Shown in pieces: positions 45,075 to 54,107 of a stretch of 64,000 bases of DNA (position 1 is its first letter; each line of letters begins with the position of its first letter). The notes beneath the pieces were generated by a model. That model was not told the origin of the DNA. It ran no database searches and was given only the letters and a program-made list of their open reading frames with translations. A program made the position numbers and the translations under genes. The stretch comes from Roseitalea porphyridii (GTDB lineage Bacteria > Pseudomonadota > Alphaproteobacteria > Rhizobiales > Rhizobiaceae): the NCBI RefSeq assembly GCF_004331955.1, contig NZ_CP036532.1, forward strand, positions 3,118,501-3,182,500, in the 5' to 3' direction.

Positions 45075-46091
45075 ATGATGAGAGAAACAATCAAATTGGA
45101 GCGCCGTTCCCTTCTGCAGGCCGCGGGAGTTGCAGGGGCATTGGCAATGCTGCCTAGACGGGCTCGTTCTCAGGCCAGGATCAAAGTGGCGGCCGTTTAT
45201 TCCGCGCCCGTCGAGCAGCAATGGGTGAGCCGTCAGCACAAGGCCGCCAATGCAGCCCAAGACCGCGGCGACATCGATTACGTATTCACCGAAAACGTCA
45301 ACAACTCTGACTATGAGCGCGTTTTGAGGGAATACGCTGAAGCCGGACATGACTTGATCGTAGGAGAGTCCTTCGGCAAGGAGGAGAATGCACGAGACGT
45401 CGCTCGAAGCTATTCCGACGTGGCGTTTCTGATGGGATCTAGCTTCAAGGAAGACCCAAGCGTCCCCAACTTCGCTGTCTTCGACAATTATATTCAGGAC
45501 GCATCCTACCTTACCGGATTGATCGCGGGCGCGATGTCGAAGAGCAGGAACTTCGGCTTGGTTGGCGGCTATCCGATCCCTGAAGTCAACCGGTTGATGC
45601 ACGCCTTTATGCAGGGAGCTCGCGAATGGTCAGGCGACGATTCTCGGTTCCAGGTCGCCTTTATCGGGTCATGGTACGATCCGCCCAAGGCAAAAGAGGC
45701 CGCCTTCGCGCAGATCGATGCCGGTGCCGATATGATGTATGCTGAAAGGTTTGGCGTGTCCGATGCGGCACGGGAGCGTGGCGTGCTGGCGATCGGCAAC
45801 GTAATCGATACGCAGGATGATTACCCGGAAACTGTGGTTGCGTCGGCGATCTGGCACTTCGAGCCGACGCTGGACAAGGCGATCAAGGAGGTTAAGGCCG
45901 GCACGTTCAAGGCCGAAGACTATGGGGTCTACTCCTTCATGAAGCATGGTGGTTGTTCGCTTGCCCCGCTCGGCACCTTCGAGGACAAAGTGCCCGGTGA
46001 GGTCATGGAGTTGGTTCGCGCGCGGATCGAGGCGATCAAGGCAGGAGAATTCGTCGTGCCGATAAACGACGAAGTGCCAAGGTCCAATTAA
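45075..46091 (+). CDS. BMP/PnrA-family ABC transporter substrate-binding protein
   Basis: A 338-aa binding protein of the Bmp/PnrA (purine nucleoside receptor) family. It has a Tat-like export signal (ERRSLLQAAGVAGALAML) and a mature domain starting RIKVAAVYSAPVEQQWV. Typical motifs are GESFGKEENARDVA, DNYIQDASYLTGLIAGAMSKS and GADMMYAERFGV. GAGGA precedes the ATG. With the following genes it forms a nucleoside or nucleobase importer. Confidence 0.92.
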   Translation: MMRETIKLERRSLLQAAGVAGALAMLPRRARSQARIKVAAVYSAPVEQQWVSRQHKAANAAQDRGDIDYVFTENVNNSDYERVLREYAEAGHDLIVGESFGKEENARDVARSYSDVAFLMGSSFKEDPSVPNFAVFDNYIQDASYLTGLIAGAMSKSRNFGLVGGYPIPEVNRLMHAFMQGAREWSGDDSRFQVAFIGSWYDPPKAKEAAFAQIDAGADMMYAERFGVSDAARERGVLAIGNVIDTQDDYPETVVASAIWHFEPTLDKAIKEVKAGTFKAEDYGVYSFMKHGGCSLAPLGTFEDKVPGEVMELVRARIEAIKAGEFVVPINDEVPRSN

Positions 46092-47659
46092 TGGGGTCGA
46101 TGCCGGTCGCCCATGACGACAAGACAAGCGAAATCGTTCTTCGCCTCTCGGCCATAACCAAACGGTTTGGGTCGCTGGTCGCCAATGACGCGATCTCGTT
46201 CGAGTTGAGGCGTGGCGAAGTCGTCGCGCTCCTGGGCGAAAACGGCGCCGGCAAGACGACGCTCATGAATATCCTCTTTGGACACTATGTGGCCGACGAG
46301 GGAACCGTCGAGGTCTTCGGCCGGCGACTGACGGCCGGCGAGCCCCGGGCAGCGCTCAATGCCGGCATTGGCATGGTCCATCAGCACTTCACGCTGGCCA
46401 ACGACATGTCTGTGTTCGAGAACATCACGCTAGGCACGGAAAGCCTCGCTCGACCCGCACAGAGACGAGCCGCGGCGCGTCGGCGCATCGCCAAGCTGTC
46501 ACGGGACTTCGGTCTCGCGGTCGACCCGGACCGCAAGGTGGCCTCGTTGTCGGTCGGAGAGCGACAGCGCGCCGAGATTCTCAAAGCGCTCTATCGTGAT
46601 GCTCGAATTCTCATTCTCGACGAGCCGACTGCGGTGCTAACCCCGCTTGAAACCGAGGCGCTCTTCGGAACGCTTAAGATGCTCGTCAGCGAAGGTCTCT
46701 CCGTCATCTTCATCTCTCACAAGCTGAACGAAGTGCTGACGGCAAGCGATCGGGTAATCGTTCTACGAGATGGTCGAATCGCCGGGAGACTCCGGACGGC
46801 CGACACTACACGCGCCGAGCTGGCTGAACTCATGGTGGGACGCGAGTTGGTTTCCCCCTCCGTGGCAGCGAGCAACCCCGGCTCCACGTTGCTATCTCTG
46901 GAAAAGGTCTCCACTGCGCCCGGGCCCGGAGGGTGTGCCCTTCACGCCGCTTCGCTCGTACTACGCGAAGGCCAGATCACGGGGCTGGCGGGCGTCTCCG
47001 GCAACGGACAGACAGCCATTGAGGCGCTTGTTGCCGGGATTCAGAAGCCGACCTCGGGCTGCATCATGCTCAAGGGCGAGGCAGTTGGCGACTGGTCGCC
47101 CCGCACGGCGATCATGCACGGAGTTGGCCGTATCCCTGAAGATCGTCATTCCGTCGGGACGATCGGCGACATGAGCGTAACCGAGAATTTGATCTCCGAG
47201 CGCTACCACACGCCGCGATTCAGCCGCCGCGGCTTTCTTGACTGGAGACGCGCCCGCGAATTCGCCCAAGCGATCATCGGAAACTATGGGGTCAAGTGTC
47301 CGTCACCTGAAACCCGCGTCCGCCTCTTGTCAGGCGGCAATATGCAGAAGCTGATCCTTGGTCGCGCGCTCGATTCCGAGCCACGCATTATCCTCGCCAG
47401 TCAACCCACACAGGGTCTCGATGTCGGTGCCATTTCCTATGTCCACGACCGTCTTCTGGACGCCCGCGCGTGGGGTGCTGCAATATTGCTGATCTCCGAA
47501 GACCTCGACGAAGTCCTCATGCTTGCCGACCAGATCGTGGTCATTTCGCAGGGGCGGCTTTCCGAACCCTCGGCACGGGGTCAGCGCTCGGTGGGCGAAC
47601 TGGGCGAACTGATGGCCGGTCACGGCATTCCGACGTTAGAGGCTGGTCATGCGGCTTGA
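46091..47659 (+). CDS. Nucleoside-type ABC transporter ATP-binding protein, two cassettes
   Basis: A 522-aa ATPase with two fused cassettes. The first has GENGAGKTT, SVGERQRAEILKAL and LILDEPTAVLTP. The second has a degenerate Walker A (GVSGNGQTA), LSGGNMQKLILGRAL and SQPTQGLDVGA. This arrangement is usual for sugar and nucleoside (YufO-type) importers. The start overlaps the TAA of the binding-protein gene by one base; the fourth codon is an alternative ATG. Confidence 0.94.
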   Translation: MGSMPVAHDDKTSEIVLRLSAITKRFGSLVANDAISFELRRGEVVALLGENGAGKTTLMNILFGHYVADEGTVEVFGRRLTAGEPRAALNAGIGMVHQHFTLANDMSVFENITLGTESLARPAQRRAAARRRIAKLSRDFGLAVDPDRKVASLSVGERQRAEILKALYRDARILILDEPTAVLTPLETEALFGTLKMLVSEGLSVIFISHKLNEVLTASDRVIVLRDGRIAGRLRTADTTRAELAELMVGRELVSPSVAASNPGSTLLSLEKVSTAPGPGGCALHAASLVLREGQITGLAGVSGNGQTAIEALVAGIQKPTSGCIMLKGEAVGDWSPRTAIMHGVGRIPEDRHSVGTIGDMSVTENLISERYHTPRFSRRGFLDWRRAREFAQAIIGNYGVKCPSPETRVRLLSGGNMQKLILGRALDSEPRIILASQPTQGLDVGAISYVHDRLLDARAWGAAILLISEDLDEVLMLADQIVVISQGRLSEPSARGQRSVGELGELMAGHGIPTLEAGHAA

Positions 47660-48698
47660 ACCGAAACCCGCCCCGTCGCTCACAGGGACGATCGCCTACC
47701 CGATCGGTGCAATCGCAGCTACGCTTGTGCTGGCGTCGCTGCTCGTGCTGGTCGCCGGCGCATCGCCCTTCAACGTCTTTGCTCTCGTGGCCGTTGGAGC
47801 AGCGGGATCGCAGTTCGCGGTGCTGGAAACGTTGACCCGTGCCACACCACTCATCTTCACCGGCTTGGCCGTCGCAGTCGCCTTCCGCGCCAAGCTCTGG
47901 AACATCGGCGCCGAGGCGCAGCTCTATGCAGGCGCCGTTGTTACGGTGGCGTTGGGAACCGGTGCTGTGCAAATGCCATCGGTCTTGCTGATTCCGCTGA
48001 TCGTGGCGTCGGCCGTGGCTGTGGGCGCCCTGCTGCTTCTTGGTCCGGCGCTGTTGAAGATGCGATTCGGCGTGGACGAGGTCGTGACGACCCTGCTTCT
48101 CAATTTCATCGTCCTGCTGTTTGTTTCCATGCTGCTGGAAGGAATCCTCAAGGACCCGATGGGGTTGGGATGGCCACAAAGCCAGCGCATCATCGCCGAG
48201 GCGCAACTGCCACGCCTCGTCGAGGGCATGCGCTTGCACTTCGGCTTTTTCATTGCGCTTGTGGCCTCGGTCCTGGTCTGGGTGGTGATGACCCACACTT
48301 CGCTCGGCTACGAGATGCGTGCCGTTGGCCACAGCCCGCAGGCCGCCCGCTTTGCTGGCATTCCCATCAACCGCGTTCTCGCCAAGACAGCCCTGTTGTC
48401 CGGCGGTCTGGCGGCCTTGGCGGGGTTTTCGGAGGTGGCGGGGCTCAATGGCAACCTGACACTCGACCTGTCTCCAGGGTTTGGTTACACCGGGATTGCG
48501 GTGGCCATGCTGGCGCTGCTCAATCCGCTCGGCGTGGTTGCCGCAGCGATCTTCGTGGCCGGCATCTTTGTCGGCGCCGATGCGATGAGCCGGTCGGCCG
48601 ACGTCCCGAGCTACATCGCCGATGTCATCGTCGCGACCGCGCTTCTTACAATGGTGACGGCGATCATGTTGAGCCGCTACCGTATCAGGTGGCGCTAG
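47649..48698 (+). CDS. Nucleoside-type ABC transporter permease 1
   Basis: A 349-aa permease of the YufP/BPL_transp_2 family with about nine hydrophobic segments. FRAKLWNIGAEAQLYAGA is the family signature, and GAALSGGLAALAGF-like text (LLSGGLAALAGFSEVAG) follows the last cytoplasmic loop. It overlaps the ATPase gene by 11 bases. Confidence 0.93.
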   Translation: MRLEPKPAPSLTGTIAYPIGAIAATLVLASLLVLVAGASPFNVFALVAVGAAGSQFAVLETLTRATPLIFTGLAVAVAFRAKLWNIGAEAQLYAGAVVTVALGTGAVQMPSVLLIPLIVASAVAVGALLLLGPALLKMRFGVDEVVTTLLLNFIVLLFVSMLLEGILKDPMGLGWPQSQRIIAEAQLPRLVEGMRLHFGFFIALVASVLVWVVMTHTSLGYEMRAVGHSPQAARFAGIPINRVLAKTALLSGGLAALAGFSEVAGLNGNLTLDLSPGFGYTGIAVAMLALLNPLGVVAAAIFVAGIFVGADAMSRSADVPSYIADVIVATALLTMVTAIMLSRYRIRWR

Positions 48699-49640
48699 AT
48701 GGATGCGTTGGACATCCTGTTTACGGCTTCCTTCTGGGTCGCTGCCATCCGCATTGCCTCGCCGCTCATATTCGCGACGATGGGCGAACTGATTTGTCAG
48801 CGTGCCGGTGTTCTCAATCTTGGCATCGAGGGCATCATGGTGGCCGGCGCATTCGCCGGGTGGTTCGCTGTTTACGCAGGGGCCGATTTGTGGACCGGCG
48901 TCGCCATGGCAGCTGCTGCCGGAGCGTTCTTCGGGCTGGTCCACGGCACGCTGACCGTGCCGCTCGGCCTGTCGCAGCATGTTGTTGGCATCGGTACAAC
49001 GCTCCTGGCGACCAGTCTTACCTATTTTGCCTATCGCGTTCTTCTGCCGGGAGCGGCAACACCTCCGAAGATCGAGGCCTTCCAGCCATTCGCGATTCCC
49101 CTACTGTCCCATATTCCGATCGCCGGACCAGCGCTGTTCAACCAGACGCCGCTAACCTATTTGGCGTTCGTCCTCGTCGCGCTTGTTGCCTGGGTTCTTT
49201 ATCGGACACCGCTTGGGCTTGCGCTGCGCGCCGTCGGCGAGAACCCGGCGGCCGTTGAGGCGCAGGGCATCAGCGTGACGGCCATGCGCATGGGCGCGGT
49301 AATAATCGGTAGCGCCTTGATGGCCATCGGCGGCGCCTTCTTGACGATGTCGGCCTTCGATTCCTTCTTCTTCGAGATGGTCAATGGGCGGGGTTGGATT
49401 TGCATTGCGCTCGTCGTTTTCGGTTCGTGGCGGCCGGGTAAGGCACTGATCGGCGCGATACTGTTCGCCGCCTTCGACGCCTATCAGATCCGGCTGCAAC
49501 AATTGACGGGCGGCACCATACCCTATCAGTTGTTCCTTATGATGCCCTACGTGCTGTCTATCGTCGCGCTCGTTCTTGTGTCACGCCGCGCGAGCTATCC
49601 GGCAGCGTTGATGGTGCCGTACCAGAAGGGGGAGCGGTAG
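48699..49640 (+). CDS. Nucleoside-type ABC transporter permease 2
   Basis: A 313-aa permease (YufQ type) with about eight hydrophobic segments. GELICQRAGVLNLGIEGIMVAGAF is the family signature. The ATG follows the previous stop directly. Its stop codon lies in a repeated 15-base sequence at the junction with the conjugative relic, so the island edge is right at the end of this gene. Confidence 0.93.
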   Translation: MDALDILFTASFWVAAIRIASPLIFATMGELICQRAGVLNLGIEGIMVAGAFAGWFAVYAGADLWTGVAMAAAAGAFFGLVHGTLTVPLGLSQHVVGIGTTLLATSLTYFAYRVLLPGAATPPKIEAFQPFAIPLLSHIPIAGPALFNQTPLTYLAFVLVALVAWVLYRTPLGLALRAVGENPAAVEAQGISVTAMRMGAVIIGSALMAIGGAFLTMSAFDSFFFEMVNGRGWICIALVVFGSWRPGKALIGAILFAAFDAYQIRLQQLTGGTIPYQLFLMMPYVLSIVALVLVSRRASYPAALMVPYQKGER

Positions 49641-49696
49641 CGGCTCAACCCCCGAAAAATCTTCAGCCGGGTGGTCCAAACAGCGGTAGCAGCTCA
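49633..49696. repeat. Imperfect 15-bp direct repeat at the island junction
   Basis: AGCGGTAGCGGCTCA at 49633-49647 and AGCGGTAGCAGCTCA at 49682-49696 (one mismatch, offset 49). The first copy includes the permease stop codon; the second abuts the truncated trbE fragment. It could be a recombination scar or a chance duplication. Confidence 0.4.
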
Positions 49697-49990
49697 GATG
49701 TGACTTGCCCGCGCCGGTTGGACCGACGACGAGCGTGTGCCCGACATCGCCGACATGAAAGGAAAACCGGAACGGGGTCGAACGCTCGGTCTTGCCGAAC
49801 AGCAGTAGGGCGCTGCAAGGTGCTCGTGCCGTTCCGGCCCCGCCCACACGGCACTGAGGGGGATCATGTGGGCGAGAATGAGCCTGGAGATCGGCGGCTG
49901 CCGGACATTGGCGTAGACATGTCCGGGCAGCGATCCGAGCCACGCACCGACGGCGTTGATCTTTTCGGGCACGGCCGTGAAGTCGCGGCA
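49697..49990 (-). pseudogene. Decayed trbE/virB4 conjugation ATPase fragment
   Basis: On the minus strand one frame reads INAVGAWLGSLPGHVYANVR followed by ILAHMIPLSAVWAGPERHEHL, and another frame continues LLLFGKTERSTPFRFSFHVG and HTLVVGPTGAGKS. This is a central piece of TrbE/VirB4, the type IV secretion ATPase, up to its Walker A motif. The reading frame shifts near 49815, consistent with a lost base or bases, and the protein is cut off right after GKS. No start, and no other trb genes nearby. It is the footprint of a conjugative or integrative element at the left edge of the copper island. Confidence 0.75.
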
Positions 49991-50065
49991 CTGCCGCCGC
50001 GGCCGAATGTCGCCACAATTGGCTGCTTTGCCTCTCGCGCCGCCAATGGAGAAGCCGCCGATTCC

Positions 50066-50446
50066 ATGCAATATCCCATGCACCATGGTCGAGCGGCCAG
50101 CTTCTTCCTGACGGCACTAGCCGTGGCGATGCTGATCATGGCTGGCGGTCTGTTCGCCCATGCCGATGCGCTCAAGACGGACGCTTCGGACTGTCACGGG
50201 GCCCCCGTTCTGGGCAAGCTTGGTGATCATGAACACGCGGGCAGCACCACACCGCCCGATTGTGACGCTGCCTCCAAGCTGGGCCAGTTGCACTGCGGAG
50301 CCAGCATCCTGGTGTTGTCATCCGCCAACGCCGCAACGTTTGTCTCGACACGCTGCGCACAGCAGCCCCAGCCCCGAGCCTTCCCAGTCGGCAGCACCGA
50401 AGCGGTCGAACCGCCGCCCCCGCGTCTTCTCTTCCAAACTGCGTGA
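50066..50446 (+). CDS. Small exported protein of unknown function at the copper island start
   Basis: A 126-aa protein. A hydrophobic N-terminal segment (FFLTALAVAMLIMAGGLFA, about 13-31) suggests a signal peptide or anchor. The rest is soluble with three cysteines (DCHG, DCDA, HCGAS) and a proline-rich end (VEPPPPRLLF). I know no family for it. Its layout resembles the small protein at 61630 at the other end of the island. It precedes copC and could be periplasmic. The ATG at 50066 is chosen; 50078 is an alternative. Confidence 0.55.
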   Translation: MQYPMHHGRAASFFLTALAVAMLIMAGGLFAHADALKTDASDCHGAPVLGKLGDHEHAGSTTPPDCDAASKLGQLHCGASILVLSSANAATFVSTRCAQQPQPRAFPVGSTEAVEPPPPRLLFQTA

Positions 50447-50590
50447 GCCTGCGTGCGGCGCGGTTCTGTCCGCGTCCCAGGCAACCCCTCAGAAGCAATA
50501 GGCGTGACGCCGTCGCGCAATGCCGCATGGCTGATCCGGACGCCGTGCGTTGCTGGCGTCGGTACGCGCTACAATGAACCTGGAAGAGAC

Positions 50591-50950
50591 ATGATGAAGC
50601 AAGTGATGATGGCCGGCCTGATCGCCGGTCTTTTGACCGGAGCCGCCCGGGCTCATGGCGAAACACGCATGACGACCCCCGCTGATGGCGCGACGCTCGA
50701 CTCAGCGCCCGAAACGATCGAACTGCGATTTGCCGAACCCAGCCGCGTGTTGAACGTGCAGATGGCCCACAGAGCCGGCGGCGCAAACCATACGGCCAAA
50801 CTCGACCTGCCGACCCGTGCGCCGGTCGAGACGCTCGTCCTCGAGCCGGATTTCATGGGCGCGGGCGCCTATCGGTTCAGCTATCGCGCGCTCGGCACGG
50901 ACGGCCACGTCATGACCGGTTCGTTCTCCTTCACCGTGTCGGGAGAGTGA
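50591..50950 (+). CDS. copC: CopC-family periplasmic copper chaperone
   Basis: A 119-aa CopC/YcnJ-type protein. After a signal peptide (MAGLIAGLLTGAARA) the mature protein begins HGETRMTTPADGATLDSAPETIELRFAEP, with the N-terminal His used for Cu(II) binding. It ends with the conserved YRALGTDGHVMTGSFSFTV. GGAAGAG precedes the ATG at 50591. It hands copper to the membrane protein CopD encoded 3 bases downstream. Confidence 0.92.
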   Translation: MMKQVMMAGLIAGLLTGAARAHGETRMTTPADGATLDSAPETIELRFAEPSRVLNVQMAHRAGGANHTAKLDLPTRAPVETLVLEPDFMGAGAYRFSYRALGTDGHVMTGSFSFTVSGE

Positions 50951-50953
50951 GCC

Positions 50954-51835
50954 TTGAGCGATATCGCGAATATCTGGAGCCTGGTCGCCGCGGTGACCAA
51001 GCTCGTCATCTATCTGTCGTCCTTTCTGGCCGTGGGCACGCTGCTGTTTCGGCTGGGATTGCCGAAAGCCGGCTATGAAGTCGCCGACGCGCTGCGGCCG
51101 TTGGCGATCGGGGCGACGCTTGTCGCCATCGCCGCCACAGCGTTCCGCGTCATGGTGCAGGCCGGCCGGCTGATGGACGATTGGGCCGGGATGGTCGACC
51201 CCGCGATCATTGTGATCAGCCTTCAGGGGCCGCTCGGGGAATCGAGCTACACCCGGCTCGTCGGCCTGGCACTCATTCTATTGGCCGCATCGTTCCGGCC
51301 GGTGCGCGCGCCCGCCACCCTGTTCGGCGCCATCATGGTCGCCGGCTCGTTCGCGCTCACCGGGCACGCCACGCGCGATCCGCAATGGCTGTTGGGCGGA
51401 CTGATCACGTTCCACGTTCTCGCGGTCGCCTACTGGTTCGGCGCACTCGCCCCGCTCTACCGGCTGGCCCTGTTAGAGGGTGGCACGACCCGCGCCGCCG
51501 AAATCGCCGACCGGTTCGGTAAGCAGGCCAGCATCATCGTGCCCATGCTGATCCTGGCGGGCGCGGCGTTCGCCTATGTGCTGCTCGACGGTATCGAACC
51601 GCTGTGGACCACCGCCTACGGGCGGGTATTGACAATGAAGATCGCAATCGTGGTCATCGTCCTGGCCATCGCTGCGCTCAACAAGTGGCGCTTCGTGCCC
51701 GCGCTTTCGGCCAACGCGGTCCAGGCCGGTCCGCGCTTTCGCCGATCACTGCGCTACGAGGCGGCCGCCTTCTTTTTGGTCTTCGCCACGACCGCGTTCC
51801 TGACAACCTCCTTCACCGTCCCCGAGGCCTCCTGA
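50954..51835 (+). CDS. copD: CopD-family copper-resistance membrane protein
   Basis: A 293-aa inner-membrane protein with about eight hydrophobic segments of the CopD superfamily. The start is TTG at 50954 just after copC, with GGGAGAG upstream. ALTGHATRDPQWLLGG and ITFHVLAVAYWFGALAPLY carry His residues typical of CopD. It works with CopC in copper transfer across the membrane. It overlaps the multicopper oxidase by one base. Confidence 0.9.
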   Translation: MSDIANIWSLVAAVTKLVIYLSSFLAVGTLLFRLGLPKAGYEVADALRPLAIGATLVAIAATAFRVMVQAGRLMDDWAGMVDPAIIVISLQGPLGESSYTRLVGLALILLAASFRPVRAPATLFGAIMVAGSFALTGHATRDPQWLLGGLITFHVLAVAYWFGALAPLYRLALLEGGTTRAAEIADRFGKQASIIVPMLILAGAAFAYVLLDGIEPLWTTAYGRVLTMKIAIVVIVLAIAALNKWRFVPALSANAVQAGPRFRRSLRYEAAAFFLVFATTAFLTTSFTVPEAS

Positions 51836-53235
51836 TGACCATCACAAGACGCAATCTTCTTACATCCGCCGGCGCGGGCGCGCTGGCCGCCACGCTTCCC
51901 CTTCAGGCCTTCGCTCGCGGCGACGGCATGATCGACCTTATCGCCGCCCCGTCCGGGCAGCGCCTTTACGGCGCGGACGGGCCGCTGTCGGACCTTTGGA
52001 CCTACAATGGCCGCGCGCCGGGCCCGCAAATCCGCGTCACGCGCGGCGAACGGGTACGCGTGCGGTTCACCAACAATCTCGATGAACCGACCTCGGTCCA
52101 CTGGCACGGCGTGCGCATCGACAATAGGATGGACGGCGTGGCGGGGCTGACCCAGGACCCGGTGATGCCCGGCGGGAGCTTCGACTACGACTTTGTCGCA
52201 CCGGACGCGGGCACCTACTGGTACCACGCCCACAACAGGAGTTGGAACCAGGTGGCGCGCGGGCTGTACGGCCCGCTGATCGTCGACGAGGCGAACGGGC
52301 CGGTCTTCGATCCCGCGCGCGATCTGACGCTGGTGATCGACGACTGGCGGCTGGACCGCGACGGCGCGTTCGATGTCGCCAGCCTCGGCGCCATGATGGA
52401 CTGGAGCCATGCCGGCCGGCTCGGCAACTGGCTGACCGTCAATGGCGAGGCCGAGCCGCAACTGACGCTGCGCGCCGGGCAGGCACATCGACTGCGGCTG
52501 ATCAATGCCGCCAATGCGCGCGTTCTGGAGATCGACCCGAACCGGTTCGGCGCCAAGGTTCTGGCCCATGACGGCCAGGCGCTGCCCGAACCGGTCGCGC
52601 CGGACTACGCGCCGTTGCTGCTGGGCCCGGCGCAGCGCGTCGATCTGCTGGTGGTGCCCGAGCCGGGCGGCGATTTCGCCCTTGAGGAACTGTCGGGCAA
52701 CGCGCCGTTCGCCTTTGCGCGATTCACGGTCGAAGGCGAGGCGTCGGCGCGCGCGCCCGTGCCGAGGCTGCCCGCGCCCGACCTGCCCGAACCCGATCTG
52801 TCCGGCGCCCGCACCATTGGCGTCGAGATGACTGGCGGGGCGATGGGCCGGATGGGCCGCGTGACCTACAATGGCAAGGTGCTGCGACGCGGCGACTTTC
52901 GCCGCACGGGCCAGGTCTGGGCCTTCAACGGCGTTGCCAACCTGCCCCGGGAGCCGCTCGCCAACATTCCGCGCGGCGAAACGGTCGTCATCGAGACGGT
53001 CAACGACACCGCGTTCGCCCACGCCATGCATGTGCACGGACACCATTTCCGGGTGATCGAACGCTCGGGCACCGATCTCGACGATGGCCGGCCATGGCGC
53101 GACACCTTCCTGATCGGCGCGCAGCAGACCGTCAGGATCGCCTTCGTCGCCGACAATCCGGGAAAGTGGCTCTATCACTGCCACATGCTCGAACACGCCG
53201 CCGCCGGCATGAACACATGGTTCGAGGTGGCCTGA
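51835..53235 (+). CDS. Multicopper oxidase (CopA/CueO-like), Tat-exported
   Basis: A periplasmic laccase-like oxidase of 466 aa that probably oxidises Cu(I). The Tat signal is RRNLLTSAGAGALAA. The copper ligands are all present: HWHG (His89, His91), WYHAH (His131, His133), MHVHGHHF (near 400) and HCHMLEH with axial Met (His448, Cys449, His450, His454, Met459). Start and stop codons overlap copD (TGATG). Part of a copC-copD-oxidase unit. Confidence 0.94.
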   Translation: MTITRRNLLTSAGAGALAATLPLQAFARGDGMIDLIAAPSGQRLYGADGPLSDLWTYNGRAPGPQIRVTRGERVRVRFTNNLDEPTSVHWHGVRIDNRMDGVAGLTQDPVMPGGSFDYDFVAPDAGTYWYHAHNRSWNQVARGLYGPLIVDEANGPVFDPARDLTLVIDDWRLDRDGAFDVASLGAMMDWSHAGRLGNWLTVNGEAEPQLTLRAGQAHRLRLINAANARVLEIDPNRFGAKVLAHDGQALPEPVAPDYAPLLLGPAQRVDLLVVPEPGGDFALEELSGNAPFAFARFTVEGEASARAPVPRLPAPDLPEPDLSGARTIGVEMTGGAMGRMGRVTYNGKVLRRGDFRRTGQVWAFNGVANLPREPLANIPRGETVVIETVNDTAFAHAMHVHGHHFRVIERSGTDLDDGRPWRDTFLIGAQQTVRIAFVADNPGKWLYHCHMLEHAAAGMNTWFEVA

Positions 53236-53361
53236 GAATGCGCGCCGCAACGAAACGCGTGCGCACCCACTGTAAGGCGCCGTTCGCCCTTGCGTCTTGA
53301 TGGATGGCGGCCGGTCCTTGCCGGCCCGACAAAGACAACGCAAACACTGTAAGGAAGACCC

Positions 53362-54030
53362 ATGAAACGGATGACGATGATGACATGCGCACTGGCCGTT
53401 GCGCTTGGCACGGCGGTCGCCTCGCCGGCACTGGCGCACGGCCCCGGCCCGGGCGGTCAGTGGGGCGGCCAGAATATGGGCCCCGGCATGATGGGCCAGG
53501 GACAAATGGGACAAGGCATGATGAGTCCCGGCATGATGGGAGCCATCGGCGCGATGATGCCGATGATGATGCGCATGCACGGCCAGATGATGGGCGGCGG
53601 CATGGGTGGCTCCGCGATGATGGGTGGCATGGGGGCGATGGGGTCGATGGGCGCCATTATGGACGAGTTCGACGCCGATCAGGACGGAACGCTGACCGCC
53701 GACGAACTGCGCGCTGGCCTAACTGCGCAACTGGGCGAATATGACGCGGACGGCGACGGCACGCTGTCGCTTTCGGAGTTCGAGGCGCTGCACGCGGCGA
53801 TGATCCGCCCGACCATGGTCGACCGCTTTCAGGCGCTCGACGAGGATGGCGACGGACGGGTGACGGGCGAGGAGATGACCGCGCCCGCCGATCGCTTCGC
53901 GCGCATGCAGAAGATGCGCGAGGCGATGCAGGCGCAGATTCCGGCTCCGGTCCAACCCGTCCGACCCGGAACCATGATGAATGACAGCGATTCCATGATG
54001 GATGGCGGGACGATGATGGACGACAATTGA
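53362..54030 (+). CDS. Exported methionine-rich EF-hand protein
   Basis: A 222-aa protein with a signal peptide (residues 1-25, ending ASPALAHG). A region at 35-100 is dominated by Met and Gly (MMGQGQMGQGMM, GMMPMMMRMHGQMMGGGMGG), a soft-metal ligand set suited to Cu(I). Three EF-hand loops follow: DADQDGTLTADE (about 102), DADGDGTLSLSE (about 127) and DEDGDGRVTGEE (about 160). The end is again Met/Asp-rich. Similar EF-hand proteins accompany copper oxidase genes in alphaproteobacteria. It may buffer copper in the periplasm, with calcium for folding; that role is inferred. Confidence 0.85.
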   Translation: MKRMTMMTCALAVALGTAVASPALAHGPGPGGQWGGQNMGPGMMGQGQMGQGMMSPGMMGAIGAMMPMMMRMHGQMMGGGMGGSAMMGGMGAMGSMGAIMDEFDADQDGTLTADELRAGLTAQLGEYDADGDGTLSLSEFEALHAAMIRPTMVDRFQALDEDGDGRVTGEEMTAPADRFARMQKMREAMQAQIPAPVQPVRPGTMMNDSDSMMDGGTMMDDN

Positions 54031-54107
54031 GCGCCCGAAACGCTAGTCCCGTGGGCCGTGGCCGGTGACGCGCCGCGGCCCAAACCTTGTTCTGAAAGGA
54101 GTGTCCC

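Noticed and set aside
44653..45078. A 141-codon frame between the deaminase and the binding protein
   Set aside because: It overlaps the deaminase end and the terminator hairpin, and has no recognisable domain.
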